From an uncultured Bacteroidales bacterium (GTDB taxonomy: Bacteria; Bacteroidota; Bacteroidia; Bacteroidales; Paludibacteraceae), in assembly GCA_934728255.1 (NCBI GenBank), contig CAKVEC010000002.1, positions 186,001 through 250,000 of the forward strand: a stretch of 64,000 bases of DNA, read 5' to 3'. The translations under genes and the position numbers were made by a program. The notes beneath the pieces are model-generated. The model did not search any database and had not been told where the DNA came from. It saw only the letters and a program-made list of their open reading frames with translations. Of the stretch, positions 49,590 to 57,555 are shown piece after piece. Every line of letters starts with the position of its first letter. Position 1 is the first letter of the stretch.

Positions 49590-51194
49590 TTATTCCATAC
49601 TATCTTCTTTTTCTTGCCCGCGGTTGTCTTTCGGGGCAACACCGAAGAAGTCTTTGTAGCACTTGGCAAAGTAGGACGAGGAAGTGAATCCTACCGAATA
49701 GGCGATCTCCGATACGGAGAGGTCGGTCTGGCGCAGCATCTGTTTGGCTTTCTGCAGACGTATCTGGCGTAGCAGATCCACCGGCGTTACACCCGTCATT
49801 GCTTTTACTTTCCGGAATAGTTGCGCACGACTAATCCCCAACTCTCTGCTCAACATATCTACGGAAAAGTCAGGATTATCCAGATGCTTGTCGATCAGTT
49901 CCTGCAGGTGGTCCATAAACTTTTCATTCTGGCTCTGCACAGCCTTCACCTGGCTCAGTTCGGCAGAGATCTTGTCCAACTGCCGCTGCTGTTTTGCCAA
50001 CGTCACCGCATTCTCGGTGCGCTCCTTGTGCACCCGCAGGCGGTAACGAAACATCAGTACCACCGCCCCCGTCAGCAACGCCAGCAGCACCAGGCAGCAG
50101 GTCAGCACCAGGTTGGTATTCTTCAGCATATCCGCCTCGCCCCACAGACCGTCCATACGCTTCTGCATTGTCTTGATCACCCTGCCCTCGTTGTTGATTT
50201 CCTCCGACATTCGCATCATCAGCCGCTTCGAGGACTGATCTACCAGCACCGGCTGTAGGAACACGTCACGCGTGTACGGTTTGCCGTGCAATATATCGCA
50301 TGTCGTCTGCACCATCAGGTCGCCACGGCTCACATTGGTAATCGAAGCCTCAATCTTGCCTTCTAATATAGCCTCCACACCGCTCCCGGGACCACTCAAT
50401 GCATCCACACCCAATATATGAAAATTTCTCTCAGGAAAACACAACTTACCCGCATCATACGCACCAAACGCCATAATATCGCTTTGCGCCACAATGACAT
50501 CTATATGCGGCAATATACGCAAAAGCGAGTCCACCTGCTGCCTGGCTTCGTCATATTGCCAGTTGCATTGCGTCACAGCAGCAATCTCCACCTCGGGATA
50601 ATCCTGTATATAAGTATGCAATCCGTTGTGCCGTTCGTCCACAGCGGGCGAACCCATCGTACCAACCACCTCTATCGCCCGCAGCGGGTGCACCGCTGTA
50701 CAGCCTGCTTTGCGGGCGTGTTCCTCTAAGTATTCACCCATCATACGCCCCGCCGCACGGTTGTCCGTACCGACATACGCTGTATAGGCCTCCACCTTCG
50801 GATTGTGCGAATTGATCACTACAGGTATGCCTCTTTCGGCTGCATATTTCAATGCGTCCTCTATATACACAGGATCGCCCGCTCCGATAATCAGCACATC
50901 GGCTCCTTTATCTGCCAATTCTGTGATTTGTTTGTTTTGCAGTGCGTAATCGCCATCAGCATTGAGCAGGCGCAAACGTATCTCGGGGTGCAGCACCGCC
51001 TCCTGCTCTATCTCGTCGAGCATTTTGTTGTGCCACACGTCATCAAAATCGATGCTCACGCCTACCACAAACGTCTCGGTTTTATGCCTGTTGCAGCAAC
51101 CCAAGAACACACTGATACACGCCACTCCGACAAGGAACAGTACAATGTATAATAGAATATGCTTTTGTAAAGGTTTAGTGTAAGATTGTCTCAT
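49590..51194 (-). CDS. Single-chain membrane regulator: periplasmic sugar-binding sensor, transmembrane helix, AraC DNA-binding domain
   Basis: 534 residues. An N-terminal membrane or signal segment (HILLYIVLFLVGVACISVFL, about 12-33) is followed by a Peripla_BP_4/LacI-type sugar-binding domain (about 40-330; VGVSIDFDDVWHNKMLDEIE, GADVLIIGAGDPVYIEDALK, VYVGTDNRAAGRMMGEYLEE-like segment, HIDVIVAQSDIMAFGAYDAG). A second transmembrane helix (about 358-381, LVLTCCLVLLALLTGAVVLM), a coiled-coil linker (about 385-430) and a C-terminal AraC domain (about 430-520; SVDMLSRELGISRAQLFRKV, VSEIAYSVGFTSSSYFAKCY) follow. No histidine kinase or receiver domain is present, so the signal must pass directly from periplasm to DNA-binding domain. 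It most likely senses a locus sugar and activates the downstream minus-strand genes. Confidence 0.93.
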   Translation of the reverse strand: MRQSYTKPLQKHILLYIVLFLVGVACISVFLGCCNRHKTETFVVGVSIDFDDVWHNKMLDEIEQEAVLHPEIRLRLLNADGDYALQNKQITELADKGADVLIIGAGDPVYIEDALKYAAERGIPVVINSHNPKVEAYTAYVGTDNRAAGRMMGEYLEEHARKAGCTAVHPLRAIEVVGTMGSPAVDERHNGLHTYIQDYPEVEIAAVTQCNWQYDEARQQVDSLLRILPHIDVIVAQSDIMAFGAYDAGKLCFPERNFHILGVDALSGPGSGVEAILEGKIEASITNVSRGDLMVQTTCDILHGKPYTRDVFLQPVLVDQSSKRLMMRMSEEINNEGRVIKTMQKRMDGLWGEADMLKNTNLVLTCCLVLLALLTGAVVLMFRYRLRVHKERTENAVTLAKQQRQLDKISAELSQVKAVQSQNEKFMDHLQELIDKHLDNPDFSVDMLSRELGISRAQLFRKVKAMTGVTPVDLLRQIRLQKAKQMLRQTDLSVSEIAYSVGFTSSSYFAKCYKDFFGVAPKDNRGQEKEDSME

Positions 51195-51510
51195 AATATT
51201 GCAACAAAATTCGTATTATTCATAGTATAAATCCGGCACAAAGATACGCCTTTTCCTGCACACTGCCAAATAAAATCACCGCTTAGCATATACTTTTTAA
51301 CTTCCGATACCTATCGTAAACTTTTGATAACAAACCATATAAAAAAGCGGAAACACTTCTCTACAAAAATGTTCCCACCTTAGACCAATACCAAAATCAA
51401 AACCTATTAATGCAATCTTTTCAACATCCAATACTATTAACTAACTAAATACACGGCAAAAGTACAACTTATTTCCGACTTTCCTGGCGATTACGCTCTC
51501 AAAGTGCGCC

Positions 51511-51546
51511 AAAAATGTTGCACAACCAAGCGGATGCAACATTTTT
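51511..51546. promoter_or_regulatory. 12-bp ATGTTGCA palindrome upstream of the membrane AraC regulator gene
   Basis: AAAAATGTTGCA, 12-nt centre, TGCAACATTTTT, 317 nt upstream of the regulator start. A separate terminator-like hairpin for gpmI lies at 51567-51608, so this one is not needed for termination. The rest of the 51195-51643 gap is AT-rich without recognised features. Confidence 0.6.
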
Positions 51547-51566
51547 GCACATAGTTGATACGATAC

Positions 51567-51608
51567 AATACCACCCGGCTGACCTTTGCCGGTCAGCCGG
51601 GTGGTATT
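51567..51608 (-). terminator. gpmI terminator hairpin
   Basis: A perfect 18-bp stem (AATACCACCCGGCTGACC and complement) with a 6-nt loop, 36 nt beyond the gpmI stop. The following U run is weak. Confidence 0.75.
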
Positions 51609-51643
51609 AAGCATTAAAATTGTAAGTATAAGGTCTCTGAACC

Positions 51644-53173
51644 TTAGTCTTTGATAAGGTTGTGCCCGGTCATCTCGGCAGGCTGTTGCAAGCCGAGGAT
51701 GTGGCAGATAGAGGGTGCCACATCGGCAAGAATACCGTTCTCCACGTGAGCATTCACATGGTCGTTGCTAACATAGACAAACGGCACGGGGTTGAGCGAG
51801 TGGGCGGTATTGGGTGTACCGTCAGCGTTGATCTCATGGTCGCAGTTGCCGTGGTCGGCAATGATGATAATTTCATAGTCGTTCTTCAGCGCAGTGGTAA
51901 CCACCTTGTCCATACAGACATCTATAGTCTCAACCGCTTTTTGTACAGCGGAATAGATGCCCGTATGCCCTACCATATCGCCGTTGGCAAAGTTGAGGGT
52001 GATATAGTCGTATTTCCGGGTATCAAGGGCGTTGCAGAGCGCAGTGGTAACCTCGGGTGCCGACATCTCTGGCTTGAGGTCGTAGGTAGCCACTTTCGGA
52101 CTCGGGATAAGGATACGCTCCTCGCCGGGATACTCTGATTCGCGTCCGCCGTTGAAGAAGAACGTTACATGAGCGAATTTCTCGGTCTCGGCAATACGCA
52201 ACTGCTTCATACCCGCTTTGGATACAATTTCTCCCAATGTATTTTGTACATCCTCCTTAGGGAAGAAAATATGCAATCCCTTGAACGACGAGTCGTAGGG
52301 GGTCATACAATAGTAGTGAAGATTCGGAACGGTATGCATACCCTGCTCCGGCATATCCTGCTGGGTGAGAACGATGGTAATCTCCTTGGCGCGGTCGTTG
52401 CGGTAGTTGAAGAAAATCACTACATCGCCTTCCTCAATGGTTGCCAACGGTTTACCGTTGCGCACGTGTACGATAGGTTTGATAAATTCGTCCGTAACGC
52501 CCTCGTTGTAACTCTCCTGTACGGCAGCGTGCATATCCTCGCTCTCGTGTCCGATACCATTGACGAGGCAGTCGTAAGCCACACGTATACGCTCCCAGCG
52601 TTTGTCCCGGTCCATAGCGTAGAAACGTCCTTGGATAGAAGCGATCTCACCGCAGGTCTCGGCAAGGTGCGCTTGGAGTTGATCGATAAAACCAAGCCCC
52701 GACTTGGGGTCGGTATCACGTCCGTCCATAAAGCAGTGTACAAACGTGCGCCCGTCGAGTCCGTACTCTTTGGCAATCTTGGTGAGATAGAACAGATGGT
52801 CAAACGAGGAATGAACACCACCCGTGGAGGTCAGACCCATGATGTGCAGTTTCTTACCGCTCTCTTTGGCGGTCTGGAAAGCACTGATTACCTCCGGATT
52901 TCGCATAATAGAACCGTCTTTGCAAGCGCGATTAATCTTCACCAAATCTTGGTAAACTACGCGTCCGGCACCTATATTCATATGTCCGACCTCCGAATTA
53001 CCCATCTGTCCGTCGGGCAGGCCTACATTTTCACCGCTCGCTTGCAGTTGGCTGTGCGGATACTTTGCCAACAGGGCGTCCCAGTGGGGTGTAGGAGTGG
53101 AATAAATAACATCGGCTTTAGTGTGGTCTCCGATTCCCCAGCCGTCGAGAATCATCAGTAATGCTTTACTCAT
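51644..53173 (-). CDS. gpmI: 2,3-bisphosphoglycerate-independent phosphoglycerate mutase
   Basis: 509 residues. It interconverts 3- and 2-phosphoglycerate in glycolysis, using two manganese ions and a phosphoserine intermediate. It starts MSKALLMILDGWGIGDHTKA with the metal-binding Asp, has MGNSEVGHMNIGAGRVVYQD with the catalytic Ser, VHSSFDHLFYL, FVHCFMDGRDTDPKSGLGFI, and the C-terminal metal site IIIADHGNCDHEINADGTPN. Length is normal. It has its own promoter at 53211-53242. Confidence 0.99.
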   Translation of the reverse strand: MSKALLMILDGWGIGDHTKADVIYSTPTPHWDALLAKYPHSQLQASGENVGLPDGQMGNSEVGHMNIGAGRVVYQDLVKINRACKDGSIMRNPEVISAFQTAKESGKKLHIMGLTSTGGVHSSFDHLFYLTKIAKEYGLDGRTFVHCFMDGRDTDPKSGLGFIDQLQAHLAETCGEIASIQGRFYAMDRDKRWERIRVAYDCLVNGIGHESEDMHAAVQESYNEGVTDEFIKPIVHVRNGKPLATIEEGDVVIFFNYRNDRAKEITIVLTQQDMPEQGMHTVPNLHYYCMTPYDSSFKGLHIFFPKEDVQNTLGEIVSKAGMKQLRIAETEKFAHVTFFFNGGRESEYPGEERILIPSPKVATYDLKPEMSAPEVTTALCNALDTRKYDYITLNFANGDMVGHTGIYSAVQKAVETIDVCMDKVVTTALKNDYEIIIIADHGNCDHEINADGTPNTAHSLNPVPFVYVSNDHVNAHVENGILADVAPSICHILGLQQPAEMTGHNLIKD

Positions 53174-53210
53174 ATCTGTATATATTTATATGTATCTACG
53201 TAAATCTCGG

Positions 53211-53242
53211 CAAAAGTACCGTTTTTTTGGCAATTATGCAAA
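53211..53242 (-). promoter_or_regulatory. Promoter for gpmI
   Basis: On the minus strand TTTG (53239-53242), 20 nt, TACTTTTG (53211-53218). The 53174-53520 gap also holds a 7-nt array, an 11-nt array and the tRNA-Met promoter. Confidence 0.75.
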
Positions 53243-53250
53243 AAGAAAAT

Positions 53251-53278
53251 ACATAATGTACAATGCATAATGCATAAT
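53251..53278. repeat. 7-nt array (GCATAAT type, 4 units)
   Basis: ACATAAT, GTACAAT, GCATAAT, GCATAAT; same unit as the in-frame array at 24774. Confidence 0.85.
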
Positions 53279-53288
53279 AAGAAGAGCC

Positions 53289-53321
53289 TATCCACCCGTC
53301 ATCCACCTGACATCCACCCGA
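53289..53321. repeat. 11-nt array, CATCCACCCGA type (3 units)
   Basis: TATCCACCCGT, CATCCACCTGA, CATCCACCCGA; close relative of 2710-2742. Confidence 0.8.
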
Positions 53322-53436
53322 CTTTTCCATATACAAACACAATGCATTGTTTGTATATTTTTCCTATGGTTTCCCTGTTCTTACCCTGAGGATAGCATAG
53401 AATTACGCACAAAAAACACAAAAAACGTGCCTTATT

Positions 53437-53468
53437 TTTGGCTATATCAAATTTTTGTTGTATCTTTG
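53437..53468 (+). promoter_or_regulatory. Promoter for tRNA-Met
   Basis: TTTG (53437-53440), 20 nt, TATCTTTG (53461-53468), about 50 nt before the mature 5' end. Confidence 0.8.
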
Positions 53469-53520
53469 CACCCGCTTTCGTGAGAAGGTGTTGTGTACAT
53501 AAGTTTCCGCTACGGCGGAT

Positions 53521-53597
53521 GGCGGGATAGCTCAGCTGGTTAGAGCGCATGATTCATAATCATGAGGTCCCCGGTTCAATCCCGGGTCCCGCTACCA
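53521..53597 (+). tRNA. tRNA-Met(CAT), elongator-like
   Basis: 77 nt with encoded CCA. Acceptor GGCGGGA pairs with TCCCGCT (G1-U72 wobble), D arm GCTC-GAGC, anticodon loop with CAT in GATTCATAATC, T arm CCCGG TTCAATC CCGGG. The paired position 1-72 argues against an initiator. A tRNA-Ile(k2C-AU) cannot be excluded from sequence alone. Confidence 0.9.
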
Positions 53598-53644
53598 AGA
53601 AAACGCTTGATACGATGTATCGGGCGTTTTTTGTATGCATATTA

Positions 53645-53676
53645 TTTGCGGTATTGCCGATTTTGCTGTAACTTTG
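53645..53676 (+). promoter_or_regulatory. Promoter for the endonuclease-dehydrogenase-carboxypeptidase operon
   Basis: TTTG (53645-53648), 20 nt, TAACTTTG (53669-53676), 28 nt before the ATG. Confidence 0.8.
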
Positions 53677-53704
53677 CAATCCTATCTGACCTATTATATA
53701 TTAT

Positions 53705-54763
53705 ATGAAGAAAACCGGCTTATTCCTTTTCAGCCTCCTGCCACTCCTGCTCTTCGCCGAGACTATGCCTGCAGGCTACTACGACCGCATTGATGGTACA
53801 CACGATGCCGAACTGAAAGCCACCCTCAAAACCATTATCCGCAAGCACACCGCCGTTCCTTACGGAAAAGGCAAGGGCTGTACGTGGGAGGTATTCTACT
53901 ATGCCGACCGCGATGAGAACGGCTACTGCGAGGATATGTACAGCGACGATTGGAAGAAACTCAACAGTCCGGGCGCAGTGGCAAGCGGCTGCAACATAGA
54001 GCACTCATTTGCCAAGTCATGGTGGGGCGGTGCGGAGAACGATGCCTACAAGGACTGCTACCACCTCAACCCGTCCAACTCGCAGGCCAACTCCTCGCGC
54101 AGCAACTATCCGCTTGGCGTGCCTACCAAAAACATCAAGTCGGGTACCGGGTCGCTGCGGGTAGGCAAGATATACCACGACTCCCTGAAAACGGATTTCT
54201 GGGTGTTTGAACCCAAAGACGAGTACAAGGGCGACTTCGCCCGCGCCTATTTCTACATGGCTACCTGCTACGGGCGCGACATCAACGGCAATCCCGATGC
54301 TGTATGCAGCAAATACAGCGGTTGGCGGTTGGATAACAAGGATGTCGGTTCGCGCTTTGCTATGCAGAACGACAATTACCTTGAGTTCCAGCCATGGGAG
54401 ATAGAGGTGCTGCTCAAGTGGCACCGCCAGGACCCCGTGAGCAAGAAGGAACTGAAACGTATGGACGCAGTGAGCAACTACCAGCACAACCGAAACCCAT
54501 TTATCGAATATCCCTGCCTGGCAGAGTACATTTGGGGCAACCGCAAAGGGCAGAACGTGGTGCTTGCCGACCTGAAGAATACCTACGATGCTGACTATCT
54601 CGACCTGCCGGCAGACAGGAAATCGGGCTGCCCGTGCGAAACGGAAACCGGCATAGAGGCTGCGGAAGAACAGAGCGTTCCCGCCCGCAAAGTGCTGCGC
54701 AACGGCGTGATTATCATTGAGAGGGATGGTGTATTGTATAACCTTTTAGGCAATCGTTTATGA
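53705..54763 (+). CDS. Secreted endonuclease I family nuclease
   Basis: 352 residues. Signal peptide MKKTGLFLFSLLPLLLFAE, then an EndA/NucM-type beta-beta-alpha-metal nuclease: the catalytic region GCNIEHSFAKSWWGG, then DCYHLNPSNSQANSSRSNYP and the ending RNPFIEYPCLAEYIWG. Such enzymes cut DNA or RNA unspecifically outside the cytoplasm. The C-terminus (ARKVLRNGVIIIERDGVLYN then LLGNRL) is not part of the nuclease fold and resembles the tail of the protein encoded at 25262-27505. It is first in a three-gene operon; the stop overlaps the next start by 4 nt. Confidence 0.93.
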   Translation: MKKTGLFLFSLLPLLLFAETMPAGYYDRIDGTHDAELKATLKTIIRKHTAVPYGKGKGCTWEVFYYADRDENGYCEDMYSDDWKKLNSPGAVASGCNIEHSFAKSWWGGAENDAYKDCYHLNPSNSQANSSRSNYPLGVPTKNIKSGTGSLRVGKIYHDSLKTDFWVFEPKDEYKGDFARAYFYMATCYGRDINGNPDAVCSKYSGWRLDNKDVGSRFAMQNDNYLEFQPWEIEVLLKWHRQDPVSKKELKRMDAVSNYQHNRNPFIEYPCLAEYIWGNRKGQNVVLADLKNTYDADYLDLPADRKSGCPCETETGIEAAEEQSVPARKVLRNGVIIIERDGVLYNLLGNRL

Positions 54764-55542
54764 AAACATTAGTGCTTACCGGCGGTTCGTCGGGAATCGG
54801 GCGGGCTACGTGCCTGCTATTTGCCAAGCACGGGTGGCAGGTGTTCGAACTGAGCCGCCACGGACAGAGCGAACCGCATATCACCCACATATTCTGCGAT
54901 GTATGCAACGAAGAGAGTGTGCGCAATGCCGTTGCCGAAGTACTGCGGCAGACCGACCACATCGATGTACTGATTGCCAATGCGGGGTTCGGCATCTCGG
55001 GTGCTGTGGAATTTACCGCTATGGCTGACGCCAAAAAGCAGTTTGATGTCAATTTTTTCGGAGCGGTATCAGTGGTGCAAGCCGTGCTGCCACAACTGCG
55101 CAAGCAACACGGCGGACGAATCATCTTCACCGGCAGCGTGGCGGCTATACTCAGCATCCCCTACCAGAGTTTCTATTCCGCCTGCAAGGCGGCTATTAAT
55201 GCGCTTGCCTTAGCGCTCCAAAACGAGGTGCGGGCATACGGTATCTCGGTGAGCGTACTGATGCCGGGCGATGTGTCCACGGGCTTCACCGCCGCACGGG
55301 AGAAAAGCATCGCCGGTGAAACGGTCTATCCGCATATCCGCTCTGCCGTACAATCGATGGAGAAAGACGAGCGCACGGGTATGCCACCGGAGGCGATGGC
55401 ACGCGATTTCTACCATATCGCCACTTGCCGCTGCCCGCGCCCGCAATACACCGGCGGGGCGTTGTACCGTTTCTTCTTTGTGCTTAACTGGCTGCTGCCC
55501 AAACGGCTGGTCAATTGGATAATCGGAAAAATGTATGCTTGA
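54760..55542 (+). CDS. Short-chain dehydrogenase/reductase
   Basis: 260 residues. Rossmann fold with cofactor motif TGGSSGIG (7-14), NAGFGISG, catalytic Ser in FTGSVAA and YSACK (Tyr-x3-Lys). The substrate cannot be deduced. It overlaps the endonuclease gene by 4 nt and the LD-carboxypeptidase gene by 8 nt, so it is translationally coupled to both. The C-terminal stretch has one hydrophobic segment (ALYRFFFVLNWLLPKRLVNW), suggesting membrane association. Confidence 0.93.
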   Translation: MKTLVLTGGSSGIGRATCLLFAKHGWQVFELSRHGQSEPHITHIFCDVCNEESVRNAVAEVLRQTDHIDVLIANAGFGISGAVEFTAMADAKKQFDVNFFGAVSVVQAVLPQLRKQHGGRIIFTGSVAAILSIPYQSFYSACKAAINALALALQNEVRAYGISVSVLMPGDVSTGFTAAREKSIAGETVYPHIRSAVQSMEKDERTGMPPEAMARDFYHIATCRCPRPQYTGGALYRFFFVLNWLLPKRLVNWIIGKMYA

Positions 55543-56452
55543 CGACCGACTTCATATACGTATCGTCTCCCCGTCGGGAGCGATAGACCCCACCTATATA
55601 GATAACGCGTGCGCACGCCTGCGCGAGTGGGGCTTTGCCGTATCGGAAGGACACTATGCCCGCAACAAAGCAGGACGCTTTGCCGGGACGGACGAGGAAC
55701 GCCTTGCCGACCTCAACGAGGCAATGCAAGACCCGTCGGTGGATTGGATTCTCTGTTCGCGCGGAGGCTACGGCTTACAGCGTATCATCGACCGCATAGA
55801 CATAGTGAGCAAACCCATTATCGGTTTCTCCGACATTACATGCCTGCACGCTCTGGCGTTCCGGCAAGGTATGCCATCGCTCCACGCCCCGATGTGCAAA
55901 CATATTGCCACATGGGACGAAAACGCACCTTCTTTGCAACTCTTGCGCCGCACCTTGCAGCCCGCACAGGCGGGCGATGCTTTGGCATATACCATTCCCC
56001 CCCACCCGCTTAACCATATAGGAAAAATACATTCCACCCTTATCGGCGGCAACCTGAGCGTTCTCTACGGCTTGCAGGGTACGCCCTACGGACTGACCGC
56101 TCTGCTTGCGGAGCGGAAAGAGAAACCCGTGCTGTTTATCGAGGACATCGCCGAGAGACATTATCACATCGACCGTATGATGAACAACCTATGCCTGTCG
56201 GGCGTATTCGACCGCATTGGCGGACTGGTGGTCGGGCAGTTCACCGACTGCGCCGACGACCCCGCAATGGGCTGTACCGTAATGCAGACCATCCGCGAAG
56301 CAGCAGAGAATTACAATTTTCCCCTTCTATTCGGCTTTCCCGCAGGTCATGGCGACTGCAATTACCCGCTCTGGTTCGGCGGCAGATGTGTGCTGGATAT
56401 ACAGGCGAATGGTGCTCTTCTGGCGACCGCTTTACCCAAACAAGAGGCGTAA
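55535..56452 (+). CDS. LD-carboxypeptidase (peptidase family S66)
   Basis: 305 residues. It removes the terminal D-Ala from L,D-linked murein tetrapeptides during cell-wall recycling. Family motifs are VSPSGAIDP near the start, CSRGGYGLQRIID, IIGFSDITCLHAL with the catalytic Ser, FIEDIAERHYHIDRM with the Glu, and FPAGHGDCNYPLWFG with the His. No signal peptide, so cytoplasmic. It ends the operon that starts with the endonuclease gene. Confidence 0.94.
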   Translation: MLDDRLHIRIVSPSGAIDPTYIDNACARLREWGFAVSEGHYARNKAGRFAGTDEERLADLNEAMQDPSVDWILCSRGGYGLQRIIDRIDIVSKPIIGFSDITCLHALAFRQGMPSLHAPMCKHIATWDENAPSLQLLRRTLQPAQAGDALAYTIPPHPLNHIGKIHSTLIGGNLSVLYGLQGTPYGLTALLAERKEKPVLFIEDIAERHYHIDRMMNNLCLSGVFDRIGGLVVGQFTDCADDPAMGCTVMQTIREAAENYNFPLLFGFPAGHGDCNYPLWFGGRCVLDIQANGALLATALPKQEA

Positions 56453-56485
56453 AACACAGAAAAATGCGGCTTTTTGTCCCTAAAA

Positions 56486-56517
56486 TTTGCACATATCAAA
56501 AAAAAGCCGTACCTTTG
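56486..56517 (+). promoter_or_regulatory. Promoter for the initiator tRNA
   Basis: TTTG (56486-56489), 20 nt, TACCTTTG (56510-56517). Confidence 0.8.
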
Positions 56518-56561
56518 CAAGCGATTTCCGGAACAACCCTCGGGCGGAAGGAAATAGATGG

Positions 56562-56633
56562 CGCGGAGTAGAGCAGTGGTAGCTCGTCAGGCTCATAACC
56601 TGAAGGCCGGTGGTTCGATCCCATCCTCCGCAA
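56562..56633 (+). tRNA. Initiator tRNA-fMet(CAT)
   Basis: 72 nt without encoded CCA. The first pair is the C1-A72 mismatch of initiators (CGCGGAG against CTCCGCA), and the D stem has A11-U24. Anticodon CAT in GGCTCATAACC. The anticodon stem is TCAGG/CCTGA, so the three pairs next to the loop read A-U, G-C, G-C rather than the usual three G-C pairs. Confidence 0.93.
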
Positions 56634-56730
56634 CAAAAATACTAATGTAATACATAATATAAGATTATTGCTTGAATATAGCCCACTGTGAAGCGGGCTA
56701 TATTCTTTTTAAGACGGCTTCTGCTTTTTA

Positions 56731-56762
56731 TTTGCACAAACCGATTTTTCTTTGTAATTTTA
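56731..56762 (+). promoter_or_regulatory. Promoter for the CDP-alcohol phosphatidyltransferase operon
   Basis: TTTG (56731-56734), 20 nt, TAATTTTA (56755-56762), one base off the -7 consensus. Confidence 0.6.
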
Positions 56763-56811
56763 CACGCTCATCTCGAAAGAGATGAAATAAACATTTGAAA
56801 CAGAACAATAT

Positions 56812-57549
56812 ATGGTTATGGATCATACAACATCTACCGGTGAACAGACACCGCGCAAACAAGCCGTGCGTATTCAGACTTCCATTCTGAATCGGGCAGA
56901 AAAGAAAGCACTTGTATGGTTGGCAAAGCGTCAGCCAAGTTGGGTAACAAGCGATATGCTGACCATGGTTGGTGTTGTCGGAGCAGTCTTGACCGGTCTC
57001 GGCTTTGCACTTACTATGCTCAGCCCTGCCTATCTCTGGTTGGCATCGGCGGGGTTGGTTGTCAATTGGTATGGCGACTCGCTGGACGGTACGCTTGCCC
57101 GTGTTCGTGATACGCAACGTCCGTTGTATGGCTACTACTTAGACCATAATACCGATATGCTCTGCCAGTTGGCGGTATTCTTCGGGGTCGGGTTGTCTCC
57201 TTGGATGCACCTGTCGGTGGCAATGTTAGTAATGGTGGCGTACTTGATATTGGAGGTGTATGTGGCGATTAATGCACATTTGAAAAGCGAGTTCAAACTG
57301 ACCTATGCCAAGATGGGACCTACCGAACTGCGCCTTGCCATTATTTTAGTCAATGCCGTTATTTTCTTCTGCCCCGCCTTGCAGGCTATCGCTGCCCCGC
57401 TGACATTCCTTGGGCAGAATATCGTTTTACATATACTTGACTTTGTGGGCATTGTGTTGTTTGTAGTGATGTTCTTGATGTATTTGGTAAGTTTTATCAA
57501 GGATGCCCGTTACTTTGCCGAGTTAGACCCGCTCAAAAAGCACAAATAA
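56812..57549 (+). CDS. CDP-alcohol phosphatidyltransferase family membrane protein
   Basis: 245 residues with about six hydrophobic segments. The family motif is present as YGDSLDGTLARVRDTQRPLY then GYYLDHNTD, with the four metal-binding Asp. Such enzymes transfer a phosphatidyl or related group from a CDP-activated donor to an alcohol, making phospholipids or related lipids. The acceptor is not predictable. The second ATG at 56818 is an equally possible start. A GtrA gene follows 6 nt behind the stop. Confidence 0.93.
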   Translation: MVMDHTTSTGEQTPRKQAVRIQTSILNRAEKKALVWLAKRQPSWVTSDMLTMVGVVGAVLTGLGFALTMLSPAYLWLASAGLVVNWYGDSLDGTLARVRDTQRPLYGYYLDHNTDMLCQLAVFFGVGLSPWMHLSVAMLVMVAYLILEVYVAINAHLKSEFKLTYAKMGPTELRLAIILVNAVIFFCPALQAIAAPLTFLGQNIVLHILDFVGIVLFVVMFLMYLVSFIKDARYFAELDPLKKHK

Positions 57550-57555
57550 TCGGTT

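Noticed and set aside
51567..51608. 18-bp GC-rich hairpin considered as an operator
   Set aside because: It lies directly behind gpmI as a terminator would, and its sequence does not recur in the window.
53521..53597. tRNA(CAT) considered as a second initiator
   Set aside because: Position 1 pairs with 72, and CCA is encoded, unlike the initiator at 56562.
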